From assembly GCF_000235425.2 (NCBI RefSeq), contig NZ_KI912266.1, forward strand, positions 7,893,130 to 7,957,129: a stretch of DNA of 64,000 bases, read 5' to 3'. The notes under the pieces are model-generated. The model was given only the letters and a program-made list of their open reading frames with translations. It made no database searches and was not told the DNA's origin. Positions 34,518 through 42,757 of this stretch are shown piece after piece (the first letter of the stretch is position 1; each line of letters opens with the position of its first letter). The DNA is from Pseudofrankia saprophytica. GTDB lineage: Bacteria; Actinomycetota; Actinomycetes; Frankiales; Frankiaceae. The translations under genes and the position numbers were made by a program.

Positions 34518-37238
34518 TTGGTGGGATCCTTGCCGAGGCCCAAGCGGGTGCGACTCCTCTGCGCACCAGAAGACCGGCCGTGGACCAGCAGATTGGCGAC
34601 CCTCATCGAGGCTCTGCCGGAACCCGTCATGGTGGAAATCGCGGCCGCCGGCGAGCATGCGTCCTCAGGCACGACATGCGTCATTCTGATATGGAGCCAT
34701 GTCACGGAGCGCAATGCCGCTGTGTTCCGCGAGATCAACGACTGGGATCGGAACGGTACGCCAATTCACATTCTTCGCGCGGAGGGTGTGCCAGTTTTGG
34801 CTTTCCTCAATGATCTCGCATCTACGGTGTCAGTGTACACGGACGAGGCAGAGCTATCGCGCTGGATTCGGGTTGAGGTTCTAGACCTCGGACCAGACGA
34901 GGGCGATGGGCCGCGGACTGAAGTGGTCGTTCGTTTCCAAGACGCCGCTGACCGTTACCGTCAAGCGCTCTCAGATCGTTTGTCATTAGCCACGGTGGTC
35001 GGTCGGCGTGACAAGGAACGACTCGATTCCTTGTACCTTCAGCTGTACATAGCAGATGCCGATCTGTCGTACCCGTCGACTGATCGAAGCCTAGTGGAGG
35101 TCCTGACGGAGACGCACGGCGGCCGGCTTTTCGTGGTCGGACCGGCCGGCGCAGGAAAGTCGACGATGCTCGACTACGCCGCATTGCGTCTTGCGAAGGA
35201 CGACCTCGGAGCCGCCCGGCTGCCCCTGCTCCTCAGAGCGGCGGACCTCGTCAGTTCTGCGTACTCATCCGTGACCGATTACATTCAGCTCGTGATCAAG
35301 GGCGTGGTCCCGCGTTATGGAAAGCAGGCCAGCTATGTCATTTCAAACTCAGAGGACTTCGGCGGTCAGGGTACGGTCCTCCTCGTCGATGGTGTGGACG
35401 AACTCCGCCGTGAGCATCGGCCGCGACTGCGCCAGTTGCTCCGGCAATTCGAAATACAGTTTCCGGACGCGACTATCGTGCTCGCAGCCCGGCCGAGCGG
35501 CTACGATCGCTCGCTTTGGTTTGACTACAACATCTACGAACTGCGACCGCTGTCGGACGAGCAGGTGTCTGACTATGTCCGGCGGTTCGCTACTGCTGCG
35601 GCCCGCGACCAGTTGCTGTCGCTCCTGGCCAACTCCGAGAGAATCAGAGAGCTGGCTAGAACCCCATTCATGCTGGCGTTGATTACGTCATTCGAGGGTG
35701 ACGCCGGAGCCCTGCCGATCCGGCGAGCTTTGCTAATCCGCGCGTGTGTCAACTCGTTGCTGTCCAGGCGACCATTGAGCGACACCGCTGGCCTATCGAA
35801 CAGCGACCTTGCGTCGTGCCTGCGGAGCCTCGGCATGCGGCTGTTCAAACTTTCGTCGGCTGGCGGACACAGGGAGGTCGAGGTTCTGTTCGCCCTGGAA
35901 CAGTATCTGGGCGAGCGTCCCCAGTCGGCCACTCGGTCGGGCCGCGCCTCGCTGAGGGATCGCGCAGTCCTCATTCTCGATGAGGTCATTGATCGTACTG
36001 GGTTGCTTCAGCGTGACGGCGACATCATTGACTTCGTCCACCGTTCGATATGGGAGTACTTCGTAGCGCTGGCGCTCGTCGATGAATCCTTGGAAGCCTT
36101 GGCCGGCGTCGCCGCGATCCCGGCCTATGAAGAGCCAATCCGTTTGATGGTTGGCCTGCTCGACCACGATGGGGCTGTCACTCGGCTAAGAGCGGTTTGG
36201 CGCGTCAACCGCGGCCTCGCCCTCCGTAGTGCAGGAGAGTCGCCATACGACCTTGACGAGGTCGTCGGGCAGCTAATTCGAGATCTTCAGGACGGAGACG
36301 CTGCGGAACTCGTGCGTAGCCTGAAGGTTAGTCTCGCGGACCGCACTACGTTGGATGCGGGTGAGAGAACGATCACCGATACCCTCGGGGTCCTACTTCC
36401 GCACACACGGTCGTGCGAGACGCTCTGGGAGGGGCTGACAGCGCTCGTCGCGATCAGGCGGCGGCGGCCCGAGGCAGGCGCGCTTCTGGAACAAATCTTC
36501 GATACCAACGGTAGCGGGCAACGTCGGGAGCAACTGCTGAACGCCACTGGGATTGAGTTCGTGGCCGTACCAGGTGGTTCGTTCACGATGGGTTCCGATG
36601 CGCCAGGGCGGTCCGTCGACGAGCGGCCCAGCCACGGTGTCGAGGTTTCCTCGTTCAATATTACGACGATCACGACGCCGAATGCCGCTCGTGCGCTGTT
36701 TCCGTTCAACATCGGTCTGGTGGATGACCCCCGGTCGCCAACGACTCAGCACCCAATCGTGGGTGTCACGTGGTATGAGGCATCGATATTCGCCATGTGG
36801 TTTGGCGGCAGGCTTCCCACGGAGGCAGAGTGGGAATACGCCTGTCGCGCAGGCGGTCACGATGATGCGGTGCTGTCGGCCGAGAACTCGATCCCCTCGT
36901 ATGCTTGGTTTGCCGGCAACGCTGGGAACACCACGCACGTGCCCGGTCAATTGCTCTCCAACTCGCTTGGCCTTTTCGATGTGCTAGGAAACGTGAGGGA
37001 GTGGTGCTCAGACTGGTTCGGCCCTGGGTACTATCAGGAGTGCGCCGAGGTGGGGATCGTGAAAGATCCGGAAGGACCTGCTGACGGCATTCAGAAGGTT
37101 CTGCGTGGAGGTTGTTTCGATTGGAACACGGCTAACCTCGTTCCAACCTACAGAAATTCCAACTTGCCTAACAACCGCGGCTTTCAGAATGGTTTCCGAC
37201 TAGTTTGGGGCCTTCCGATCTGGCTTGTAGAGCACTAG
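34518..37238 (+). CDS. NACHT STAND ATPase with C-terminal FGE-sulfatase-like domain
   Basis: 906 residues in three parts. Residues 10-110 form a Rossmann-like, possibly TIR-like, domain (VRLLCAPEDRPWTSRLATLIEAL, TCVILIWSHVTERN, GVPVLAFLND). The NACHT module has Walker A VVGPAGAGKST near 206-216, Walker B GTVLLVDGVDELRR near 285-298, sensor VLAARPSGYD, LARTPFMLALITSF and FVHRSIWEYFVALAL. The last 230 residues form a formylglycine-generating-enzyme-like fold: FVAVPGGSFTMGSDAPGRS, GVTWYEASIFAMWFGGRLPTEAEWEYACRAGG, FDVLGNVREWCSDW, VLRGGCFDWN, NGFRLVW. In STAND proteins this C-type-lectin-like fold is usually a recognition domain. TTG 34,518 or GTG 34,521 after GGAGG. Probable sensor and switch of the cargo operon. 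Confidence 0.85.
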   Translation: MVGSLPRPKRVRLLCAPEDRPWTSRLATLIEALPEPVMVEIAAAGEHASSGTTCVILIWSHVTERNAAVFREINDWDRNGTPIHILRAEGVPVLAFLNDLASTVSVYTDEAELSRWIRVEVLDLGPDEGDGPRTEVVVRFQDAADRYRQALSDRLSLATVVGRRDKERLDSLYLQLYIADADLSYPSTDRSLVEVLTETHGGRLFVVGPAGAGKSTMLDYAALRLAKDDLGAARLPLLLRAADLVSSAYSSVTDYIQLVIKGVVPRYGKQASYVISNSEDFGGQGTVLLVDGVDELRREHRPRLRQLLRQFEIQFPDATIVLAARPSGYDRSLWFDYNIYELRPLSDEQVSDYVRRFATAAARDQLLSLLANSERIRELARTPFMLALITSFEGDAGALPIRRALLIRACVNSLLSRRPLSDTAGLSNSDLASCLRSLGMRLFKLSSAGGHREVEVLFALEQYLGERPQSATRSGRASLRDRAVLILDEVIDRTGLLQRDGDIIDFVHRSIWEYFVALALVDESLEALAGVAAIPAYEEPIRLMVGLLDHDGAVTRLRAVWRVNRGLALRSAGESPYDLDEVVGQLIRDLQDGDAAELVRSLKVSLADRTTLDAGERTITDTLGVLLPHTRSCETLWEGLTALVAIRRRRPEAGALLEQIFDTNGSGQRREQLLNATGIEFVAVPGGSFTMGSDAPGRSVDERPSHGVEVSSFNITTITTPNAARALFPFNIGLVDDPRSPTTQHPIVGVTWYEASIFAMWFGGRLPTEAEWEYACRAGGHDDAVLSAENSIPSYAWFAGNAGNTTHVPGQLLSNSLGLFDVLGNVREWCSDWFGPGYYQECAEVGIVKDPEGPADGIQKVLRGGCFDWNTANLVPTYRNSNLPNNRGFQNGFRLVWGLPIWLVEH

Positions 37239-37257
37239 GCGAAGTCCCGAGAAAGGA

Positions 37258-38352
37258 ATGCAAGAAATAATGTCAGAGTCACCATTCAAGGTCGGTATCG
37301 TTGGGACGGGAGTCGGTATTCGTACCCACTTCCCAGGTTTCGCTGCCGTGCCTGGTGTCGAAATTGTCGGTGTCGTCGGTTCCAACCCGCAACGGGCTGC
37401 GGAGTTGCTCTCGAATGCGGGCTTGCCGAGTCAACTCGCGTGTTCCCTCGACGAGCTCATCGCCTCGGGCCCAGACCTGGTTGCGGTCACCACGCCGCCG
37501 GCCGAACGAGGAACGTTGGTGGGCGCGCTCAGCCGCAGTTCGTGTGCATTGCTCGTCGAGAAACCCGTCGCTCGGGACGCGGACGAGGCGTCGAGGATCT
37601 ACCAGAGTATTCTGGGGAGCAGCCGACCCGTGTTCCACGGTGTCCAGCTTCGGGGTCTCCCTGCCTTTCAGTATGTGCGGGGGATTGTCCAGGATGGGTT
37701 GATCGGAAGGGCTTTCTCGGTGCGACTGCGGGAGCGGACATCTGCGTTCCGAGCAGATAGCGTTGCGGACTGGGTAGGAGCACGGTCTAAGGGAGGTGGA
37801 GAGCGACTCGCTATGGGACCGCACTTGCTTGACCTCGGCGTGTTTGTGTCCGGCCACAAGTTTGACGACGTGCCCCGCCCATTTGGATCAGGGCCACACT
37901 TCGGAACTGCCGTAACGCCGCGTGGCACATGGATTTCAGCGCTTGCCGACCGCAAGGATGCCGCGGACGAAGCGTTCGGGTGCGGACTCTTCGTCGGCGG
38001 CTGCTGGTCTGAACTCTTCTGCACAGGGGCCGGTGCAGGTCCGCGCCTCCTGGAGTTCGATATCGAGGGCACGGAAGGTTTGATCCAGTTCTCCTTCGTC
38101 GACGGTCGTGGACGGCTGGACGTCTTCACCGACGCTGAGGAGTGGCATTACCACCTTTCTGAGGGCGGAAATCTCGTTCAGGCGAGCGGCTCCGAACCAC
38201 CGAAACTGAATCCTTCGCTGTTCAGAGTCGCTTTCCCGTCATACGCTAATGAGATCGTCGCCACACTGCGCGGCGTTTCTGTAGGCCCCAATTTGGCGAC
38301 GCTGCGTGACGGCATCGACACGCTGGCAATTCTTGACGCGCTCGGGAGGTAG
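37258..38352 (+). CDS. Gfo/Idh/MocA family NAD(P)-dependent oxidoreductase
   Basis: 364 residues. The Rossmann start is FKVGIVGTGVGIRTHFPGFAAVPGVEIVGVVGSNPQ, followed by PDLVAVTTPPAERG and LLVEKPVARDADEA, the family EKP motif with the catalytic-region Lys. The C-terminal alpha/beta domain has GGGERLAMGPHLLDLGV, the usual metal-free substrate-binding section with His. Expected reaction: oxidation or reduction of a sugar or cyclitol-type substrate. ATG 37,258 sits right on AAAGGA, so ATG 37,270 (MSESPFKVG) is the more likely start. 19 bases after the STAND gene and 5 before the flavoprotein gene. Substrate unknown. Confidence 0.85.
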   Translation: MQEIMSESPFKVGIVGTGVGIRTHFPGFAAVPGVEIVGVVGSNPQRAAELLSNAGLPSQLACSLDELIASGPDLVAVTTPPAERGTLVGALSRSSCALLVEKPVARDADEASRIYQSILGSSRPVFHGVQLRGLPAFQYVRGIVQDGLIGRAFSVRLRERTSAFRADSVADWVGARSKGGGERLAMGPHLLDLGVFVSGHKFDDVPRPFGSGPHFGTAVTPRGTWISALADRKDAADEAFGCGLFVGGCWSELFCTGAGAGPRLLEFDIEGTEGLIQFSFVDGRGRLDVFTDAEEWHYHLSEGGNLVQASGSEPPKLNPSLFRVAFPSYANEIVATLRGVSVGPNLATLRDGIDTLAILDALGR

Positions 38353-38357
38353 CAATC

Positions 38358-38864
38358 ATGGGATTGTTTGGGAAAGATCGAACACTCAGCCCTGAGCTGA
38401 GTTTGCGCGTATCCACGATTGTTCGTTCGGCGTCTATTGCGTCGCTAGCGACGGTGGGCGGGGAGGGCCCGTCAATCTGCGCGGTGTTCTATGTATACCT
38501 AGGCGACGGCAGGTTCGGATTCAAGAGCCGGCGAGCGAGTGAACACATGAGGAACGTGGCCCGCAGCCCGAGCGCCTCGCTCCTCGTCGTCAGCCCGGAG
38601 AGTACGTACGCGGCCAAGTTTGGTATCCAGATTCGGGGCCAGGTCCGGGCATGCGCCGACGTCGAAGAGATGGCTCAGGTGATCACGCTTTATAGCAGTG
38701 CATTTGAAGGCGCCGGCAAGAAGCTCTCTGACCCGGAGACAATGCTCTTGACCTCGACTGAAAGCACGTTCTTTGTCTTCCAGGCTGAGAGGGTGAAGCT
38801 CATAGACGAAAGCCCTAGTGCCAACCGCACAACAACCGAGTACGCCAGTTTCCCCGTCGGATGA
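38358..38864 (+). CDS. Pyridoxamine 5'-phosphate oxidase-like flavoprotein
   Basis: 168 residues, split-barrel FMN-binding fold: IASLATVGGEGPSICAVFYVYLGDGRFGFKSRRASEHMRNVARSPSASLLVV is the standard first half of PNPOx-like proteins, and GIQIRGQVRACADVEEMAQVITLYSSAF the second. Members bind FMN, F420 or haem and reduce or oxidise small molecules. Begins 5 bases after the oxidoreductase gene with GGGAGG as ribosome-binding site. Probably acts on the same metabolite as the neighbouring oxidoreductase, which is inference. Confidence 0.82.
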   Translation: MGLFGKDRTLSPELSLRVSTIVRSASIASLATVGGEGPSICAVFYVYLGDGRFGFKSRRASEHMRNVARSPSASLLVVSPESTYAAKFGIQIRGQVRACADVEEMAQVITLYSSAFEGAGKKLSDPETMLLTSTESTFFVFQAERVKLIDESPSANRTTTEYASFPVG

Positions 38865-38915
38865 AGTCTTCCGAGTCGGCGTCGCATTTCGAAACGGAAG
38901 AATGGGCAGCTGGAA

Positions 38916-39491
38916 TTGGCCGACCCCTCGGAGTTAGAATTTCTCAGACGGCTGAACGCGGACGTCTTCGAGTGGTACAAACTCGCCGACTCGAAGGCGC
39001 AATTCTTGTTGGCGCTGGACGGCGTGTTCATCACGGTCCTGGGATCGGTATTGTTGGGCGCAAACGCGGGCACGGCTGGTGGGATAAATCTGACGTCGTC
39101 TGATATTGTCTTCGCATCTGTCGTTGCTATTGGCGTGATCTCGTCAATAGGCTGCGCTCTGGCATGCCTCTTCTCTCGAATGCGAAATGCGAGAATTGGG
39201 AGCCTCTTGCGGGGATTTGGTGTTGATGTCGCCGACATCAGTACCTACTCGCCTCGCGTGGCATGGTGGTTTGGAATGATCGCGGTACTTGAGCCGACTC
39301 TCGCTGTGGAATATCTGCGTCGAGCGGACGGACCTTTCGAATCCGAGGCGTTGGCGCAACAGATCGTAATCTTGTCGAAGAACGTTTTACATAAGCACCG
39401 ATGGGTGAATAGAGGTTGGGTGGCGACTGGTGTTGGGCTCGTCGCCCTACTTTGCGCATTTGCCAGTCATTTTGTGACATCGCTTAGGTAA
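38916..39491 (+). CDS. Membrane protein resembling Pycsar TM effectors (DUF5706-like)
   Basis: 191 residues. FEWYKLADSKAQFLLALDGVFITVLGSVLLG is a membrane helix introduced by the ADxKA motif typical of PycTM effectors. A second span is IVFASVVAIGVISSIGCALACLFSRM, then a soluble part, then EALAQQIVILSKNVLHKHRWVNRGWVATGVGLVALLCAFASHFV, a final helix with the usual QI..LS....KHRW introduction. In Pycsar such proteins damage the membrane after sensing a cyclic nucleotide. No cyclase is found nearby. TTG start, 52 bases after the flavoprotein. The likely effector of the operon; family assignment by motif only. Confidence 0.65.
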   Translation: MADPSELEFLRRLNADVFEWYKLADSKAQFLLALDGVFITVLGSVLLGANAGTAGGINLTSSDIVFASVVAIGVISSIGCALACLFSRMRNARIGSLLRGFGVDVADISTYSPRVAWWFGMIAVLEPTLAVEYLRRADGPFESEALAQQIVILSKNVLHKHRWVNRGWVATGVGLVALLCAFASHFVTSLR

Positions 39492-39539
39492 TGTGCCTAT
39501 GTTCTTTTGTTGGTAAATGGAGGTATGCCTGCGCCGGCC

Positions 39540-40095
39540 GTCCTGCGGAGTGTGCTGTCCGGCTCGGAGCGGAGGTGTCGGAGGCCTGGGCGCGTCCGCC
39601 CAGCCGAAGTAGTCGTCGCGGATCAGGTAGTCGGTGAACCCGTCGCGCAAACCCAGGTCCTTGATCGCCTTCGACGAGCGCGACTGGACCGGGGTGTACC
39701 AGGCCCGGGGTCCGTACGGTGACCACGTGCGGGCGGCCCGCCAGTGGTTCCCCGTCACGTCGGTATCCTTGTGCGACAGGTTGACCGGTGTCTCGTGTCT
39801 CGTCCGCGCATAGCACCGGCTCGGCGCCAGCGCCGCTTTCATCGCCGCGTCGAACCCGGCGGCGGCCAACTGTTCGGCGAGCTGGGCGTTCGCGCGGGCG
39901 ACGAACCCGGACGACACTGCCTCCCGCAGCAGCCCGTCGGCCAGCCCCGCGGCCCGCTCGACGGGCACGTTGCCCCCCGAGGCCGGCAGCACCGCCACGC
40001 CGTTCAGGTTCGGCCCATAGGCACACGACCTGGCCGGGCGAACGGCGCTTCGGTGGTGGTTACCTTCCCGCAGCAGCAGCAGCACCGCCGCGGCA
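39540..40095 (-). pseudogene. IS66-family transposase remnant
   Basis: Minus-strand frames give CCGKVTTTEAPF, SCAYGPNLNGVAVLPASGGNVPVERAAGLADGLL, then ETPVNLSHKDTDVTGNHW and SRSSKAIKDLGLRDGFTDYLIRDDYFGW, the order seen in IS66 TnpC (zinc motif, helical part, DDE core). Frameshifts and a missing C-terminus make it non-functional. A short CAG run lies near 40,072-40,086. Confidence 0.65.
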
Positions 40096-40691
40096 GCACT
40101 TGGTGCACCTTCTCCAGCAGCGCCGGCAGCACGTCCCACACCTGCGCCCAGCCCTCGCCCAGCGGCCAACCCCGATCAAGCAACGGCCCCGGCGTGTCAC
40201 CTCAACATCCGCCCAACTCAGCAGCCCCGCCAGCCCAACCCGTGAGTGGACACTCTATTCGGCGCTGATGATGAACCGGATTGGCAGGGGCATGGACGCC
40301 TGGATACGTCCGCGACCGTTCACGACGGTACGCTTTGGCTTCACCGTAGTTCCGATTTGATGCGGACCGGTCGACGCGCCGGCGAGCACGGCGCGCCAGC
40401 GCCGCGCGCAGCCGCCGCGCGGCGCCACCGGCAATCTACGCTTGATCCTAAATCGGACGATTCGGCAGTTGGCGCGCTGCTGCGCGGACTCGCGTGCCGA
40501 CAGGCCACCGGAGTCGGGCCGTCGGGTCTACTCGGACACGACCACACACGGTCCGTTGTCGGGCGGAGGGCTGGCGAACGACCCCATCGATCGGCGCGGG
40601 AATGGGTCCCAGAGCGCGTTTGTCGAGCGCGTCGCCGTCATCCTGGTGCCATGTATTCCCGTGGCTGGTGGCGGTGACGTACAACGTCGTC

Positions 40692-41858
40692 ATGGTGCGG
40701 GGAGTTGTGAGACGGGCTGGCCGCCGAGTATGCCGCTGGCGAGTGGGCTACGCGCTCGTCCTACTCTTGGCCGCCGGGGGGCTGGTCACCCTGTGGATCA
40801 TCGCTCCTGTTCTTTATTTGCACACCGGCGGCGCCAAGGCTGACGCCCGTACCGCCGCCGCGGCGACTACCCGGCTGGGGATCATGACTCTCGCTGCTGG
40901 ACTGATCGCTTTTGCCGGGGTGACACTTAACCTCCGCGAGACCCGCCAAGCCAACGAACTCACCCGGAAACGGGACCGGGACACCCATCTGCGGGAGCTG
41001 GACGAACAACGCACCAGCCGCTACACCCAGGCGATCACCCAGCTCGGCTCGGTCACCCTGGACATCCGCCTCGGCGGCATCTACGCCCTCGCACGCCTCG
41101 CCAAGGACTCCCCTGACGACCAGCCCACGGTCGTCGAGGTGCTCTCCGCGTTCGTGCGCACCCGCAGCACCGATCCAGGCCTGCGCCCACTCCCGCCCGC
41201 CGACGGGCAGGACCCGCCGCCGCGGCCGGCGCCGGACATCCGTACCGCCGTCCAGATCCTCGCCCGCCTCCCCGGGCTCGATGACGTCCCCCGCGCCGAC
41301 CTGGATGGCGCCGACCTCGCCGGTCCCGCCAGCCTCGCCCGCCTCGTCCTCACGAACGCCGATCTTCGCAACGTCGTGCTAAGCGGGGCGGACCTCACCG
41401 GTGCCAGGCTGGATGGGGCGAACCTCACCGGCGCCACGCTGGGTGCGAACCTCGCCTACGCCCGGCTGGAAGGCGCGAACCTCACCGGCGCCTCGCTATA
41501 TGGGGCGAACCTCACCGGCGCCAGGCTGGATGGGGCGAACCTCACCGGCGCCTCGCTATATGGGGCGAACCTCACCGGTGCCAGGCTGGATGGGGCGAAC
41601 CTCACCGGCGCCGATCTGAACCGGGCGAGCCTCAGGGTTGCCAAGCTGCACGGCGCAAACCTCACCGACGCCGAGTTGGGACGGACGAACCTCACCGACA
41701 CCGAGTTGCACGGCGCGGACCTCAGCGGCGTCCGCCGACTGATGCAGGGGCAGGTGGACGTGGCACTCGGGGACGAGCGGACGCGACTGCCAGAGGAGCC
41801 GGACAAGATCGTGCGGCCGGCGGGGTGGCCGCCGCCGGCCCCGGAGGAAGAGGTCTGA
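40692..41858 (+). CDS. Pentapeptide-repeat membrane protein
   Basis: 388 residues. Two N-terminal membrane helices (YALVLLLAAGGLVTLWIIAPVLYL and TRLGIMTLAAGLIAFAGVTLNL) precede a charged helix (RETRQANELTRKRDRDTHLRELDEQR). A region typical of such proteins follows (ITQLGSVTLDIRLGGIYALARLAKDS), then about 30 uninterrupted pentapeptide repeats of A(N/D)LxG type (about 205-350), predicted to form a right-handed quadrilateral beta-helix. The DNA of the repeats contains a 60-bp unit present twice with one difference. ATG 40,692 chosen; GTG 40,674 possible. Function of this class is mostly unknown. Confidence 0.8.
   Translation: MVRGVVRRAGRRVCRWRVGYALVLLLAAGGLVTLWIIAPVLYLHTGGAKADARTAAAATTRLGIMTLAAGLIAFAGVTLNLRETRQANELTRKRDRDTHLRELDEQRTSRYTQAITQLGSVTLDIRLGGIYALARLAKDSPDDQPTVVEVLSAFVRTRSTDPGLRPLPPADGQDPPPRPAPDIRTAVQILARLPGLDDVPRADLDGADLAGPASLARLVLTNADLRNVVLSGADLTGARLDGANLTGATLGANLAYARLEGANLTGASLYGANLTGARLDGANLTGASLYGANLTGARLDGANLTGADLNRASLRVAKLHGANLTDAELGRTNLTDTELHGADLSGVRRLMQGQVDVALGDERTRLPEEPDKIVRPAGWPPPAPEEEV
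41394..41600 (+). repeat. 60-bp tandem repeat coding for pentapeptides
   Basis: 41,481-41,540 and 41,541-41,600 are identical except for one base. A further 30-bp half-unit matches at 41,394-41,423. Two copies this similar indicate recent expansion by slippage or unequal crossing-over. Confidence 0.9.
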
Positions 41859-42039
41859 CGGGCGGGCGGGACCCCCTGGGTGTTCGGATGTTCGACCAGC
41901 CGGCGAACCTTCCTTTGGACCACCAGGTAGCCGGTCCGGAGCATGAAGGCCCGCCGTTCCACATCAGATCGACCGTCGGCCATGACCTGGGACGAAAACA
42001 TCAAACATCAGGCGGAGCTGGACAGCCAGGGCTGTTGCG

Positions 42040-42732
42040 CTACCGCGACGGATGCCGCCCGGTGAACGCGACCTCGTGGCGGCTGGTCCACCGGTAGGTG
42101 TGGCCCTCGCGGCGGAGTTCGAGCAGATGTACGCCGGTGACTGGGACCTCGACCAGTGGGACCTCGCGTCGGAGCGTGGCCAACCTTCGAACGACCTCGG
42201 CGGCCGGTGGAGTGGCGTTGCAGTAGGTGACGCTGATGTGGGGCTTGAAGCGGGCTGGCTCGGCGGGGACCTGGTCGGCGCCGAGCTCGGCGGCGATGGA
42301 CTCGCGGAGACGATCGCGGACCTCGGCGACCGGACGCCAGGGGGCAGCCCGGAGGAACGTGCCGCCGGGATAGGCGGCGATCGGGCCAACGGTCAGCGTG
42401 AACGGCTCGATGTCCGCCGTGCGGGCGGTGGCCTGCTCGCCGATGCGGGCGGCGGTGCTGGGGTCGACCTCGTCGGGGAAACCGACGCCTTGGACGGTCA
42501 TGTGGATGCCGTCCGCGGGGACCGGGTCGAGGTAGTCCAGATCGGCCAATGCCTTCTGATGCGCGGCGACGTGGTCGCGGAGGGCCTGGTCGTCGAAGAC
42601 GACGTACCACGTCAGGTAGTTGCGGCCGGGGCGGTGACCCGGACGCCAGTACCAGTGGTCGGCCATCCGTTCCGTGTGTTGGAAGGCTTCCCAGTCCTCG
42701 GCGTCGACTTGGTCCTCGTGAGGGTGCGGCAC
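42040..42732 (-). CDS. 2H phosphoesterase (2'-5' RNA ligase-like)
   Basis: About 230 residues with both catalytic HxTx motifs of the 2H superfamily: GIHMTVQGVG in the first half and FKPHISVTYCN in the second. Such enzymes open 2',3'-cyclic phosphates or cleave 2'-5' and cyclic-nucleotide bonds. GTG 42,732 is the longest start but has no spaced ribosome-binding site; ATG 42,666 (MADHWYWRPGHRPG) fits the family N-terminus better. On the minus strand, 26 bases downstream of the XRE/TPR regulator gene and probably co-transcribed with it. Confidence 0.82.
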   Translation of the reverse strand: MPHPHEDQVDAEDWEAFQHTERMADHWYWRPGHRPGRNYLTWYVVFDDQALRDHVAAHQKALADLDYLDPVPADGIHMTVQGVGFPDEVDPSTAARIGEQATARTADIEPFTLTVGPIAAYPGGTFLRAAPWRPVAEVRDRLRESIAAELGADQVPAEPARFKPHISVTYCNATPPAAEVVRRLATLRREVPLVEVPVTGVHLLELRREGHTYRWTSRHEVAFTGRHPSR

Positions 42733-42757
42733 TCCGTCAGGCTATGGCCGGCGTGAG

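Noticed and set aside
34518-34850. Definite TIR NADase at the N-terminus of the NACHT-FGE protein
   Set aside because: The fold pattern is TIR-like but a clear catalytic Glu context could not be assigned by eye; kept only as possible.
34518-37238. Diversity-generating retroelement acting on the FGE domain
   Set aside because: FGE/C-type-lectin folds are frequent DGR targets, but the only reverse transcriptase in the window is a group II maturase 10 kb away on the other strand with its own ribozyme, and no template/variable repeat pair was noticed.
33666-38864. RiPP or sugar-natural-product cluster
   Set aside because: Radical SAM, kinase and oxidoreductases could suggest one, but there is no precursor peptide, transporter, SPASM domain or glycosyltransferase, and the central gene is a STAND ATPase.
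41394-41600. CRISPR array
   Set aside because: The repeats are contiguous, in frame and encode pentapeptides; there are no unique spacers and no cas genes in the window.
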